A DNA stretch of 64,000 nt from JACCVG01 sp963790245. Its GTDB lineage: Bacteria > Actinomycetota > Thermoleophilia > Solirubrobacterales > Thermoleophilaceae. The notes under the pieces are model-generated. The model ran no database searches, was not told where the DNA came from, and saw only the letters and a program-made list of their open reading frames with translations. Position 1 is the stretch's first letter. Each line of letters begins with the position of its first letter. The position numbers were made by a program, and so were the translations under genes. The stretch spans positions 1,922,001 through 1,986,000 of the forward strand of contig CAWBNP010000002.1 in assembly GCA_963790245.1 (NCBI GenBank), read 5' to 3'. Positions 51,231 to 60,696 of this stretch are shown here, piece after piece.

Positions 51231-52607
51231 TCAGGCGGCGCGCGGATGCTTGGAGGTCAGCGCCTTCACGAAGTCGTCGAGCTGGCGCGTGGTCCAGCAC
51301 TCGAACACGGCGTCGCAGAACGGCTCGTAGGCCTGCATCACCGAGTCGCCGTAGTTCCAGTAGAGCTTCGGCTCGGGGTTGAGCCAGAAGGTACGGCCGG
51401 CGTTCTCGGCCAGATCGGCGAACGCCTCCGCGTAGGGCTCCCGGCCGTTGGTGCGCGCGTCGCCCATCACGATCACCGTCGAGCGGGGGTCGAGGTCGTC
51501 GGCGACCTGCTCGTGGAATTCGAGCCAGACGCGGCCGTAGTCGGTGTAGCCCGAGACATCGGCGACGCCCGCGTCGGTCGCGATCGCACGTGAGACCGCG
51601 GCGAACGAGCGCTCGCGCTCGAAGACCTCGGTCACCTCCGAGATCCGCTCGACGAAGACGAACGTGCGCAGCTTGCGGAACGCGTCGTGCAGGGCGTGCA
51701 GGACCGAGAGGAAGAAGACGCTGGAGCTCGTGACGCTGGTCGAGACGTCGCAGAGCACGAACAGCTCCGGCCGGCGCGGTCGCTTGGGCCGGTGCTTGAT
51801 CCGCAGCGGAACGCCGCCGGTCTCGAGCGATGCGCGCATCGTCGCGCGCACGTCGACCGCGGCGCCGCGGGTATGGCCGCGCTGCTCGCGACCCTGGGTC
51901 GCGAGCCGCCGCTTGAGCTGGGCGACGACCCGGTGGACGGCCGCGAGGTCCTGGAGCGGCCCGCTCGGCAGCGCGCGGTCGAACTCCTGGAGTGGACGGC
52001 TCGGCGGCAGCGACTGGGTGCGCTCGATGCATCTGGCGCTCGAGCTCGCGGCGCAGGTGGCGCTCGAACTCGCGCAGCCGCTCGCGTGGGACGGCGTCGG
52101 GGTCGGGCTCGGCGCCCTCGACCGGGCGGCCCTCGCCCTTGAGGCCGAGCGTGCGGCGGATCCGTTGCACGTCGACGCCGATCACGCCCGAGCCCTCGCC
52201 CTGGCGGCCGAAGGCCGCGATCGCAAGCCGCGCCATGTCGCGCAGCTCGCTGTCGGAGCCCGTCGCGGACGGCCTGACGGATCGCCTCGCGCAGCTGCAT
52301 CGGGGTCGAACTCGCCGCCGTCGGATCGCTCGGCCGCGTTGCCCTCGGTGATCCCCTGCTCGATCGCTTCGCGCTCGGCGGCCCGGAAGAAGAAGCGGTC
52401 GAAGACGAGCTCGAAGACGCGCCGGTCCTCAGGCGACTTGGCGAGCGTCGTCGCGAGCGCCTCGCGGAAGTCCTCCTGATCGGTCCACCGGACGAGTTGG
52501 AGCGCCTCGAAGGCGTCGAGCAGCTCGGAGGTGCCGACCGCGAGCCCCTCCTCACGCAGCGCGTCGGCCAGCTCGAGCATCCGCGCCGGCAGGCCGCCAC
52601 CGGGCAT
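51231..52607 (-). CDS. CoxE-like VWA domain protein (frameshifted)
   Basis: About 458 residues. N-terminal helical part (ADALREEGLAVGTSELLDAFEAL, FREALATTLAKSPEDRRVFELVFDRFF), a charged linker, then the von Willebrand A domain: ELFVLCDVSTSVTSSSVFFLSVL carries the MIDAS motif DVSTS, VFVERISEVTEVFE, DVSGYTDYGRVWLEF and VIVMGDARTNGREPYAEAF. Frames change near 52330, 52250, 52035 and 51850. It pairs with the upstream MoxR ATPase, as is typical for MoxR-VWA chaperone systems that insert metals or activate enzymes; no client is visible here. Confidence 0.85.
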
Positions 52608-52611
52608 GGGT

Positions 52612-53514
52612 TCAGCCCCGCTCGGCCGCGCTGCCCAGCAGGCCACCGGCCAGCTTGACGCCGGCGCGTTCGGCGACGAGATCGAGGTCCGTGCGGTGCT
52701 TGACGATGATGCTCATCGTCTGGTCGAGCATCGCCCTGTCGATGTCCTCTGCGCCGAGCAGGATCAGCGCGCGGGCCCAGTCGATCGACTCGGCGATCGA
52801 GGGCGGCTTGCGCAGGTCAAGGTCGCGGACCATCTGGATGACCTCGACGAGCCGCTTGCCGACCGCCTCGGGGAGGTCGGGCGCGTGCAGGCGCACGATC
52901 TCGAGCTCGCGCTCGACGTCGGGGTAGTCGAGCCACAGATAGAGGCAGCGCCGCTTGAGCGCCTCGGTCAGCTCGCGCGAGTTGTTCGAGGTCAGCAGCA
53001 CGATCGGCTGCGAGCTCGCCTCGATCACGCCGAGCTCGGGGATCGAGATCTGGAAGTCCGAGAGCACCTCGAGCAGCATCGCCTCGAACTCCTGGTCGGT
53101 CTTGTCGATCTCGTCGATCAGCAGGACGACCGGCTCGGTCTCCGAGATCGCCCGCAGGAGCGGCCGCTCGAGCAGGAAATCGTTGCTGAAGATGTCGTCG
53201 GAGACCTCGTCCCAGCCCGCCTCGCGCGATTCGGTCTGGATCCGCAGCAGCTGCTTGCGGTAGTTCCATTCGTACAGCGCCTTGGCCTCGTCGAGACCCT
53301 CGTAGCACTGCAGCCGGATCAGCTTGCGTTCGGTCGAGCGCGCGAGCGCCTTGGCCAGTTCTGTCTTGCCGACGCCCGCGGGACCCTCGACGAGGATCGG
53401 CTTGCCGAGTCGCTCGGCCAGGAAAGCAACCAGCGCCGTCGATTCGTCGGCCAGGTAGCCGGCGGCCTCGAGACCGTCGCGGACCTCTTCGACGCTCTGG
53501 GGTTCTCTCTTCAC
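52612..53514 (-). CDS. MoxR family AAA+ ATPase
   Basis: 300 residues, one frame. Walker A PILVEGPAGVGKTELAKALA, Walker B VVLLIDEIDKTDQEFEAMLLE, sensor 1 QPIVLLTSNNSRELTEALKRRCLY (arginine finger region) and sensor 2 PPSIAESIDWARALILL. Unfoldase/chaperone partner of the CoxE-like protein four bases downstream. GTG 53514 is set by a leaderless -10 seven bases upstream. Confidence 0.92.
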   Translation of the reverse strand: MKREPQSVEEVRDGLEAAGYLADESTALVAFLAERLGKPILVEGPAGVGKTELAKALARSTERKLIRLQCYEGLDEAKALYEWNYRKQLLRIQTESREAGWDEVSDDIFSNDFLLERPLLRAISETEPVVLLIDEIDKTDQEFEAMLLEVLSDFQISIPELGVIEASSQPIVLLTSNNSRELTEALKRRCLYLWLDYPDVERELEIVRLHAPDLPEAVGKRLVEVIQMVRDLDLRKPPSIAESIDWARALILLGAEDIDRAMLDQTMSIIVKHRTDLDLVAERAGVKLAGGLLGSAAERG

Positions 53515-53521
53515 GCGGTGA

Positions 53522-53529
53522 AGGATACT
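53522..53529. promoter_or_regulatory. Overlapping divergent -10 elements
   Basis: AGGATACT. Minus-strand TATCCT (53522-53527) is seven bases before the MoxR GTG 53514; plus-strand GATACT (53524-53529) is eight bases before the presumed CTG start at 53538. It has the same architecture as 43119-43128. Confidence 0.5.
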
Positions 53530-53537
53530 TTCAGCTT

Positions 53538-53783
53538 CTGTTCGGACTCCTCTCAACACCCGGAGCGTGGCTGCTCGCCCAGGGCTCCGGCTTCCCGGGA
53601 CCGACCAACTTCCCCGGGGCGGGCGCCGGGCCGAACCTGACGCCGTTGCTGATCCTGTTCGGGGTCGGCTTCGTGCTGATGATCTACGGGCAGATCATCA
53701 AAGCGAATTTGATCCTGATCGCCGGCTTGGTGATGGTCTCGATCGCGTGCCTCGCGATCCCGCTGCTCGCTTACGTGCTGTGA
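53538..53783 (+). CDS. Small two-helix membrane protein (start uncertain)
   Basis: 81 residues if started at CTG 53538. LFGLLSTPGAWLLAQGSGFPGPTNFPGAGAGPNLTPLLILFGVGFVLMIYGQIIK followed by NLILIAGLVMVSIACLAIPLLAYVL: a short hydrophobic start, a Gly/Pro loop, and two clear membrane helices to the stop at 53783. No ATG, GTG or TTG exists in frame upstream of the helices, and the leaderless -10 eight bases before CTG supports that codon. No family recognised. Confidence 0.5.
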   Translation: MFGLLSTPGAWLLAQGSGFPGPTNFPGAGAGPNLTPLLILFGVGFVLMIYGQIIKANLILIAGLVMVSIACLAIPLLAYVL

Positions 53784-53809
53784 ACCACCGGCCGACGGTC
53801 GCGAACGTC

Positions 53810-53815
53810 TAGATT
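53810..53815 (+). promoter_or_regulatory. -10 element of the citrate synthase gene
   Basis: TAGATT nine bases before ATG 53825. Confidence 0.5.
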
Positions 53816-53824
53816 TCCCCGTCG

Positions 53825-54901
53825 ATGACCGAAGTCCAGTCAGGCCTCGAAGGCGTCGTCGCCTTCCGCACCGAGATCGCCGAGCCCGACAAGGAGGGCT
53901 CGGCGCTCCGTTATCGAGGGGTCGATATCGAGGATCTCGTCGGCAAGGTCCCGTTCGAGCACGTCTGGGGCCTGCTCGTCGACGGCGGCTTCGAGCCCGG
54001 TCTGCCGCCAGCGCAGCCGTGGCCGCTGACGGTCCGCTCGGGCGATCCACGCGCAGACGTCCAGGCCGCGCTAGCGATGCTTGCGCCCGAATGGGGCCTT
54101 CGTGAACTGATCGATCTCTCCGACGAGCAGGCGCGCGACGATCTGGCGCGGCTCTCGGTGATGGCGCTGTCATTCGTTGCGCAGTCAGCGCGCGGCGGCG
54201 GTCAGCCCCCAGTTCCCCAGGCGCTGATCGACGAGGCCCGTAGCATCCCCGAGCGGTTCCTCCTGCGCTGGCGCGGCGAGGCCGACCCGCGCCACATCAA
54301 GGCGATCGACGCCTACTGGGTCTCGGCCGCCGAGCACGGCATGAATGCCTCCACTTTCACGGCGCGCGTGATCGCTTCGACCGGAGCCGACGTCGCGGCC
54401 TGCCTGTCGGGCGCCGTCGGCGCGCTGTCGGGCCCGTTGCACGGCGGCGCCCCCTCGCGCGTCCTCGCAATGCTCGAGGGCGTCCAGCAGCTGGGCGATG
54501 CCGAGCTGTGGGTCAAACGCGCGCTCGACTCCGGCGAGCGACTGATGGGCTTCGGACACCGGATCTACCGAGCCGAGGACCCCCGCGCGCGAGTCCTGCG
54601 GCGCACGGCGCGCGAGATCGGCTCCCCACTGCTCGAGGTTGCCGAGTCGCTCGAGCAGGCCGCGCTCGCCGAGCTCGCGGCGCGCAAGCCCGACCGGGTG
54701 CTCGCAACCAACGTCGAGTTCTGGTCGGCAGTCATCCTGGACGACGCCGGCGTTCCGCCGGAGCTCTTCACCCCGATGTTCACCTGCGCGCGTGTGGCCG
54801 GCTGGTCGGCCCACATCATGGAGCAGAAGCGCGAGGGCCGACTGATCCGCCCGACGGCGCTCTACGCGGGCCCCGGCCCGCGCCCGGTCAGCGAGGTCTG
54901 A
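53825..54901 (+). CDS. Citrate synthase (short, CitA/methylcitrate-synthase-like)
   Basis: 358 residues, one frame. GLEGVVAFRTEIAEPDKEGSALRYRGVDIEDL, HGMNASTFTARVIASTGAD (first catalytic His), SGAVGALSGPLHGGAPSRVLAM (second His), MGFGHRIYRAEDPRARVL (third His region) and the catalytic Asp late in the protein at VEFWSAVILDDAGVP. ARVAGWSAHIMEQKREGRLIRP closes the active site. The length and the GALSGPLHGGAP form match the actinobacterial secondary citrate synthases. It condenses oxaloacetate with acetyl-CoA or propionyl-CoA. Confidence 0.9.
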   Translation: MTEVQSGLEGVVAFRTEIAEPDKEGSALRYRGVDIEDLVGKVPFEHVWGLLVDGGFEPGLPPAQPWPLTVRSGDPRADVQAALAMLAPEWGLRELIDLSDEQARDDLARLSVMALSFVAQSARGGGQPPVPQALIDEARSIPERFLLRWRGEADPRHIKAIDAYWVSAAEHGMNASTFTARVIASTGADVAACLSGAVGALSGPLHGGAPSRVLAMLEGVQQLGDAELWVKRALDSGERLMGFGHRIYRAEDPRARVLRRTAREIGSPLLEVAESLEQAALAELAARKPDRVLATNVEFWSAVILDDAGVPPELFTPMFTCARVAGWSAHIMEQKREGRLIRPTALYAGPGPRPVSEV

Positions 54902-54914
54902 GGGAGGGATCCAG

Positions 54915-55496
54915 CTAGGCGTCCGGTGGGGCGGGGGGACGCCCTCCGAGGTCGAGCTCCGGCGGCTCGTCGACGTCGGGCAAGTCGTCGCGGAGCTCGG
55001 GGAGCGGCAGGGTCCGCTGTTCGTCCTGGATGATGCGCGTGCGGGCCTCCGGATCCCCGCGCGGCGGACTCGCGATCGGGGGATCTTCGTCGAGCCACGC
55101 CGGCTCGCCGCGCGCCTGGCGCGCGCGGGTCCTCGGCATGTCATCGGCAGGGCGCTTGGCGCGCTCGCGGAGGCCGGCCGCGAACAGCATCGCCGCGCAG
55201 GCGAGCGCCAGCAGCGCCTGCCCGAGCGGGCGCTCGAAGAATCGAACCGCGATCAGCAGCCCGCTCCAGAGCCCGGCGCCGGCGATCACCGTCCCGTCGC
55301 CGAAGGGGAGGTGGAAGAACCGCTCGCGCGAGCGCTGGTGGAGCAGCACGAGGACGCCGATCGCGACCAGCACCTGGGCTCCCTCGACGAACGAGAACGG
55401 GCCGAACGTGCTGATGATCAACAGCACGGCGGCGATGCCCGCGACCCGCTGCTCGGGGCTCAGCGCGCGCCAGGTTTCGCGAAGGCCGATTGCCAT
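54915..55496 (-). CDS. Small membrane protein, four helices with acidic tail
   Basis: 193 residues. Helices AGIAAVLLIISTFGPFSF, GAQVLVAIGVLVLLHQ, VIAGAGLWSGLLIAVRF and ALLALACAAMLFAAGL, then a long soluble C-terminus with Pro/Arg/Asp (EPAWLDEDPPIASPPRGDPEA, DVDEPPELDLGGRPPAPP). ETWRALSPEQRVAGI opens the protein. No named family. It lies 13 bases downstream of the DUF2203 gene in the same direction, so the two may be co-transcribed. Confidence 0.6.
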   Translation of the reverse strand: MAIGLRETWRALSPEQRVAGIAAVLLIISTFGPFSFVEGAQVLVAIGVLVLLHQRSRERFFHLPFGDGTVIAGAGLWSGLLIAVRFFERPLGQALLALACAAMLFAAGLRERAKRPADDMPRTRARQARGEPAWLDEDPPIASPPRGDPEARTRIIQDEQRTLPLPELRDDLPDVDEPPELDLGGRPPAPPDA

Positions 55497-55509
55497 GGCG
55501 CGCCGCTCG

Positions 55510-55908
55510 CTACAGGGGTTCGCGCCCCGCGAACCCGGATTCGAGCGAATGCCAGTAGGCGATCTCGTCCTCATCCTCGGTCCAGCAGAGGTAGATCTCC
55601 TCGCCGTCGCGCAGTGAGGGGAAGTCGACCAGGCCGCGGTCGAGATCGCGCAGCACGATCCCCAGTTCGCCGATCTCGGCGAGCCCCGATCGCAGCCCGA
55701 GAAACCCTTCGGAGACGACCTTCCCCGGCGCGCCGCCGCCGTTGCTCGGCGCGGCGTCATCCAGCGCGGCGCGGGCCTCGCTGTCGGTCAGCCCGGCTCG
55801 CGCGGAACGCAGCGCAGCGATTCGCTCGCGGAGCTCCCCGATCATCGCGTTGGCCTCGTCGAGGCTGTAGTGGCGCGCGTGCTGCAAGTCAGGCCCTGCC
55901 AGGGCCAT
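55510..55908 (-). CDS. DUF2203 domain-containing protein
   Basis: 132 residues. HYSLDEANAMIGELRERIAAL is the family N-terminal helix; LGIVLRDLDRGLVDFPSLRDGEEIYLCWTEDEDEIAYWHSLESGFAGREPL is the highly conserved C-terminal block with Cys-Trp and Tyr-Trp-His. The family is widespread but functionally uncharacterised; the WH and Cys could bind a metal. The start may lie a few codons inside, at the helix, because the first ten residues are variable. Confidence 0.82.
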   Translation of the reverse strand: MALAGPDLQHARHYSLDEANAMIGELRERIAALRSARAGLTDSEARAALDDAAPSNGGGAPGKVVSEGFLGLRSGLAEIGELGIVLRDLDRGLVDFPSLRDGEEIYLCWTEDEDEIAYWHSLESGFAGREPL

Positions 55909-55945
55909 GCCACGCGGCGTGTGACCTGTCGGGACAGTCCATCGG

Positions 55946-56290
55946 CTAGTCGAAATCGATCGGTATGTCCTCGACGCGCGGCTGCGGATCGGGCTCCTCG
56001 AGCCGTTCGAGGTACCAGTCGATCACGGCGCGCAGCGTCTTGAGCACCTCACGGACGAGCTGGTTGAACTGGTGCTGGAGTTCGGGCGGGACCAGCCGCC
56101 CGAACGCGTCCAGAAGGGCGAAGACGGCCGAGAAGTCGGGGATCCTGTCGGATTGCCCGCGAACGTCGCCCTCGCCACGCAGGCCGTAGTCCTCGAAGCC
56201 GCTCGTCCACTCCGAGAACGCAGGATCCTCCCGCCAATCGGGGCGCGGGGGAGGAGGTTCAGGTCGGGCTGTCTGACGTGGTTCGTTCAT
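55946..56290 (-). CDS. Conserved hypothetical protein
   Basis: 114 residues. Pro-rich N-terminus (RPEPPPPRPDWREDPAFSEW), a middle with FSAVFALLDAFGRLVPPELQHQFNQLVREVLKTLRAVIDWYLERLEEP (two amphipathic helices) and an acidic end (VEDIPIDFD). It overlaps the 3' end of the ArsA gene by 32 bases in the same direction, implying co-translation with the ATPase. No domain assigned; a small helical partner of ArsA is possible. Confidence 0.6.
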   Translation of the reverse strand: MNEPRQTARPEPPPPRPDWREDPAFSEWTSGFEDYGLRGEGDVRGQSDRIPDFSAVFALLDAFGRLVPPELQHQFNQLVREVLKTLRAVIDWYLERLEEPDPQPRVEDIPIDFD

Positions 56291-57465
56291 CCGGCTTCTC
56301 GAACGAGACCTCGAGTGTCCCGTCCTCGAATCGCGCCGCGCTCGGTCGGTAGGCGGTCAGCGCGGGCGGGAGGATGATAGTCCGCTTCTGCCCGCCGACC
56401 CGGACGATCACTTCCAGGCCGATTTTCTTCAGCGTGATTTCGCCCTCGGTCGCGAACGGAAGCGCGAGCCGCAAACGAGCGCTGCCGTTGTCGGAGACGA
56501 GCTCCTGGGAGAGCTCGTCGTAGAGGATCGCCTCGGCGCTGCCCTCGGCGAACAGCTCATCGCCCAGCCGGTCGAGCATCTCCGGGCCGATCACCTCGTG
56601 ATCGAAGTACGGGGCGGTCAGGATCGGCACCGGCTGAGAAGGCCGAGCTCGACGAGCTCCATCTGCTCCTGCTGAACGGCCCGCCAGCCCGCGAAATAGC
56701 CCTCGGCGACCTCCTCCGGGAAAACGCGGTTGACGACTACGGCGTCGGTCAGATACCCGTAGAGATTCAGGTAGGTAAACGTGCGCATCGACTCCTTGAT
56801 CACCATCCGGTCGGGGTTCATGACCAGCCGGATCGATGTGCGAGACCGGTCTCTGAGGATGCCGTTCATCCCCACGAGGTTGCCGCACCAGCCGCTCGAT
56901 GTCGTCGAAGACGCTCCTCGCCCGGGAGTTCGATGTCGAGCATCGAGCGCGCCAACGGGCGCGCGGCCGCGACCATTCGGCGCTCGAGCGGGATCATCTT
57001 CTCGAGCCACCAGCTCGCGACGTCGGGGAACGAGAGCAGCCGCAGCGTCTCGCCGGTCGGCGCGCAGTCGACGACGATCACGTCGTACTCGCCCGTCTCG
57101 TGGTGGCGCTTCATCTGCAGCAGCGAGAACAGCTCGTCCATCCCCGGTGGGACGGTCAGCTCCTCGGCGGCGATCCGATCGACGCCGCGCTCGGCCAGCA
57201 GCCGTCCCATCCAGTCCTGGACCCCATTCCAGTTGCGCTCCATCTCCTCCTGGGCCTGGACCTCCTGGGCGAACAACAGGTCGGCGCACTGACGCGGCTC
57301 GCTGCCGAGCTCGGTTTCGAGCGAGTCGGAGAGACTGTGGGCCGGGTCGGTCGAGAGGACGATCGTCCTCAGCCCCGCGCGAGCACAGCGTCGCGCCGTC
57401 GCGGCGGCGACGCTAGTCTTGCCGACTCCGCCCTTGCCCGTGTAGAGAATCGTGCGGGGAATCAG
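56259..57465 (-). CDS. ArsA/GET3-like anion-transporting ATPase (frameshifted)
   Basis: About 400 residues. Deviant Walker A TGKGGVGKTSVAAATARRCA, switch I VLSTDPAHSLSDSLETELGS, EYDVIVVDCAPTGETLRLLSFPDVASWWLEK (switch II), MNPDRMVIKESMRTFTYLNLYGYLTDAVVVNRVFP, and a C-terminal beta domain (GEITLKKIGLEVIVRVGGQKRTIILPP) like that of actinobacterial ArsA-HSP20-type ATPases. Frames change near 57280, 56950, 56880 and 56640. No ATG/GTG/TTG precedes Walker A; CTG 57465 is used because TACGAT lies seven bases upstream. No arsenic genes are nearby, so membrane-protein targeting is as likely. Confidence 0.82.
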
Positions 57466-57472
57466 GGAGGCA

Positions 57473-57478
57473 ATCGTA
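57473..57478 (-). promoter_or_regulatory. -10 element, leaderless promoter of the ArsA-like gene
   Basis: TACGAT on the minus strand, seven bases before CTG 57465. Confidence 0.45.
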
Positions 57479-57485
57479 TTCGCGC

Positions 57486-58605
57486 ATGAGCATCTCCCGC
57501 CGCCCAGCCACCCTCCGAACGGCCCGCGCCGCCCTTGCCGCCGCGGCCGTCGGGATCCTGCTCGCCGGTTGTGGCGGTGGTCCGGATCCCGAGCAGCTGC
57601 TCGACGAGGCGTTCAGCGAGTCGATCGGCGCGCCCAGGTGAACCTTGGTGTGGATCTCGAGCTGCAGGGCCTGCCCGGACTGCCACCGAGCCGGTCCGGC
57701 TCCAGGTCGAGGGTCCGTACCGCTCCGCGGCCAAGGACGAGCTGCCCGCCTTCGACTTCAAGGTTGCCGTCGATGCGGCAGGCGCCCCGGCGCCCGGCCA
57801 GGCGCTGAGCCTGATCTCGACCGGAGGCAACCTCTTCGTGACGCTCGCGGGTACCGCCTACGAGGTCGGCGAGGACGCGGTCGCAAAGCAGATCGCCGCC
57901 GATGCCGCCAACGACGAGGACGGTTTCGGAGCGCTCGGGGTCGATCCGCGCTCGTGGGTCGAGGACCCGAGCATCGAGGGTGAGGAGGAGATCGACGGCG
58001 TCCAGGTCACGCACCTGACCGGTGTCCTGAGTGTTCCGACGATGGTCGCCGACCTCAACGATGCGGCGCAGAGGCATCGCCGAGCCGGGGACCAGTCCGC
58101 CCCGGTCCTGACCGACGAGCAGATCGAGGAGATCGAGGAGACTGTCGAGAACCCGACCTTCGATCTCTATGCGGGGAGGACGGCAAGATCCGCCGCCTCA
58201 GCGCGAGCATGACCTTCACGGTGCCCGAGGCCGATCGCGCCGGGCTCGGAGGCCTCGAGAGCGGGCGGCTCGGCTTCGAGCTCGAACTTCACCGCGGTCG
58301 GCGAGCCGGTGACGATCGACGCCGCCCGCAGATGCCGAAGCCGATTCAAGGAATTGACCAAGCAGATCCAGACGCTCACCGGTGGCGTGGGCGTGCCCGA
58401 GGGCGTCCCAGGCGGATCGGGCGCGGGAGCCGCTCCCGGAGGATCACAGGGCGCGCAGGAGCCGCAAGGATCTGGCGCCCTGGCCCCGGCCCCGGGCGGC
58501 GCCGACGCGGAGGCTTTCCAGCGCTACGCCGACTGCCTCAAGGACGCCGATCCCGCCGACCCGGCGGAGGTCGCCGCCTGCGGCGAGCTGCTCACCGCGC
58601 CGTAG
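57486..58605 (+). CDS. Putative lipoprotein of LppX/LolA-like fold (frameshifted)
   Basis: About 370 residues. Lipoprotein signal AVGILLAGCGGGPDPEQLLDEAF; then in shifted frames VNLGVDLELQGL, GPYRSAAKDELPAFDFKVAVDAAG, LISTGGNLFVTLAGTAYEVGEDAVAKQIA, EEEIDGVQVTHLTGVLSV, and a C-terminal FTAVGEPVTI. The alternation of hydrophobic strands around a GGxxFV and YEVG segment is that of LolA/LppX-like lipid-binding lipoproteins. The end is Gly/Ala/Pro-rich, then AFQRYADCLKDADPADPAEVAACGELL with two Cys. Frames change near 57635, 57690, 58180 and 58290. Anchored outside the membrane. Confidence 0.65.
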
Positions 58606-58608
58606 CGG

Positions 58609-59590
58609 CTAAGCCGGCGCCGCGGCCAGCCCGAAGTCGCCGTCGTACAGCTCGTCGATCCGCTCGAGTTCCTCCGCGGTCAGCTCCGGCGCCTCCGATG
58701 CTCCGGCGAACTCCTCGAGCTCGGCGATGCGAGGTGATCGGTCGGATCACGACACAAGCGATCTCCGGCTGGGCGAGGATGAATGCAGCGCCGCCTGGGC
58801 GAGCGTCCGCTCTCCGTCGATCACGAGGAAGCGCAGCTGGTCGATCTTCTTGAGTCCGTCGACCAGCCACTCGCGCTTGCGATGGCGCCGGTGGTCGTTG
58901 CCGGTGAAGGTCGTCTCGACCGTGTACTTGTCCTCGAGCAGCCCGCTGGAGGTCGGCACACGGGCCATGATGACGGCGTCGCCGCGCTCGGCGAGGAAGT
59001 CCAGGCCGGGCTCCTGCTCGAGCAGGTTGTAGACGGTCTGCAACGCGCTGATGTCGTGTCGGTGCAGCGCCTTCACGCCCTCGTCGCGCCACCCGATCGC
59101 GCGGCCCGAGCGCGACGCCGTAGTGGCGGATCTTGCCCTCGCCGACCAGCTCCTCGAGCGCGGCGAACAGCTCGTCGCGCTCGATCGCGTCCATCCGCGG
59201 GTTGTGCAGCTGGTAGAGGTCGACGTAGTCGGTTCCGAGGCGGCGCAAACTCGCCTCGAGCGCCTTGCGGGCGTGGGCGGCCGACCAGTTCTGGGGCCGC
59301 TCGCCCTCGGAGTGCTGCTGCCGCTCTGAATCGAGCTCGTAGCCGAACTTGGTCGAGATCTGGATCGAGTCCCGGTCCGCGCCCGCGAGCGCGCGGCCGA
59401 CGATCTCCTCGTTGAGCCCCTGCCCGTAGGCATCGCCGCTGTCGAAGAAGGTGACGCCGAGCTCGAGCGCCCGGCCGATCAGGCGGTCGGGGTCGTCGGT
59501 CTCGCCCCACCAGTCCGATCCGAGCGCCCAGGTGCCGACCGCGATCTCGGAGCACTGCAGGTCGGTGTTGCCGAATGTGCGGGTGCGCAT
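58609..59590 (-). CDS. Aldo/keto reductase (frameshifted)
   Basis: About 327 residues of the AKR superfamily. RTFGNTDLQCSEIAVGTWAL, FFDSGDAYGQGLNEEIVGRAL (catalytic Asp and Tyr), QISTKFGY (Lys), YVDLYQLHNPRMDAIERDELF (His) and the C-terminal AFILAQPEIACVVI with AELEEFAGASEAPELTAEELERIDELY. Frames change near 59110, 58790 and 58730. It reduces aldehydes or ketones with NADPH; substrate unknown. ATG 59590 is set by a leaderless -10. Confidence 0.86.
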
Positions 59591-59598
59591 CGGGGTCG

Positions 59599-59604
59599 AG
59601 TGTA
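59599..59604 (-). promoter_or_regulatory. -10 element, leaderless promoter of the aldo/keto reductase gene
   Basis: TACACT on the minus strand, eight bases before ATG 59590. Confidence 0.55.
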
Positions 59605-59636
59605 AAGACCGAGCACGGCCGACACCGCACGATCAA

Positions 59637-59642
59637 TAGCCT
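59637..59642 (+). promoter_or_regulatory. -10 element, leaderless promoter of the TerC gene
   Basis: TAGCCT seven bases before GTG 59650. Confidence 0.6.
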
Positions 59643-59649
59643 CCGGCGG

Positions 59650-60625
59650 GTGTCCGGACACCATCTGACAGGCATCGTCCCGTGGATCGTCCTGGTCGTC
59701 GTGCTGATCGTGCTGCTGCTGGTCGACCTGAAGCTGTTCGCCCGCGGGCGCGAGCCGAGGTTCCGCGAAGGCGTGATCTGGTCGATCGGCTGGCTGGCGC
59801 TCAGCCTCGCGATGGCGCTGGTCGTCTGGGCCGTGACCGGCCTCTCCCAGGACGCGGTCCTCTACACGACCGTCTACCTGATCGAGCGTTCGCTCTCAGC
59901 TCGACAACCTGTTCGTCTTCATCCTGCTGTTCTCCTACTTCGGGGTGCCCGCCGAGCACCGCGCCCGGCTGCTGTTCTGGGGCATCGTCGCGGCGCTCGC
60001 CCTGCGCGGGCTCGCGATCCTCGGCGGCGTGGCGCTGATCGAGCAGTTCCACTTCGTGATCTACGTGCTCGGGGTGCTGCTGCTCGTGCTCGCTTACCGG
60101 ATCCTCCAAGGGGTCGACGAGAACGTCGACCCCGACAAGAACATGATCGTCCGTGCCGTGCGTCGCTTCTTCCCGGTGACCGACGACTTCCGCGGCCGGC
60201 ACTGGTTCGTGACCGAGGACGGTCGCCGCTGGGTGACGCCGCTGTTCCTCTGCCTCGCGGCGATCGTGGCCGCCGACATCGCATTCGCGGTCGATTCGAT
60301 CCCGGCCGCGTTCGCGATCACCCGCGACCCGTTCCTGATCTGGATGGGGAACGTCTTCGCGCTGCTCGGTCTCAGGGCTCTCTTCGTACTCGTCGAAGGA
60401 CTGATCCGCCGCTTCCGCTACCTCGACGAGACGATCGCTGTGGTGCTCGCGCTCGTCGCGATCAAGCTGCTGATCGAGGACTTCCTCTACATCACACCGG
60501 TTCAGAGCCTGATCGGCGTGGGTATCGCCTTCACGATCGGGATCGTCGCATCGTTGATCGGCGACCATCGCGACCCGGACTCCGAGCAGAAGCTCGCCGA
60601 GCGGAGCGCGCGGACGAAAGCGTAG
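59650..60625 (+). CDS. TerC family membrane protein (Alx/TerC type)
   Basis: About 325 residues with nine helices. WIVLVVVLIVLLLVDLKLFARGREPRFREGVIWSIGWLALSLAMALVVW, then after a frameshift near 59895 LDNLFVFILLFSYFGVPAEHRARLLFWGIVAALALR, and LCLAAIVAADIAFAVDSIPAAFAITRDPFLIWMGNVFALLGLRALF. DNLFVF and ADIAFAVDSIPA are the acidic signatures of TerC/Alx proteins, linked to Mn2+ export and metallation of exported proteins. No tellurite genes flank it, so manganese handling is more likely. Confidence 0.92.
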
Positions 60626-60696
60626 CTATCGGACGTCCGTCGAGAGCCGTCCCTGCGGACCGAAGCGCGAGTGTCGACAGGGTGGACTGCCGCGGT

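Noticed and set aside
50264..51382. Long plus-strand frames opposite the GT-C-like membrane protein gene
   Set aside because: They are strings of Arg, Gly, Pro and Glu typical of antisense translation of GC-rich genes and lack any domain. The minus-strand frame has regular hydrophobic helices.
56259..57465. ArsA gene as part of an arsenic-resistance operon
   Set aside because: No arsB, arsD, arsC or ArsR-type gene is present in the neighbourhood.
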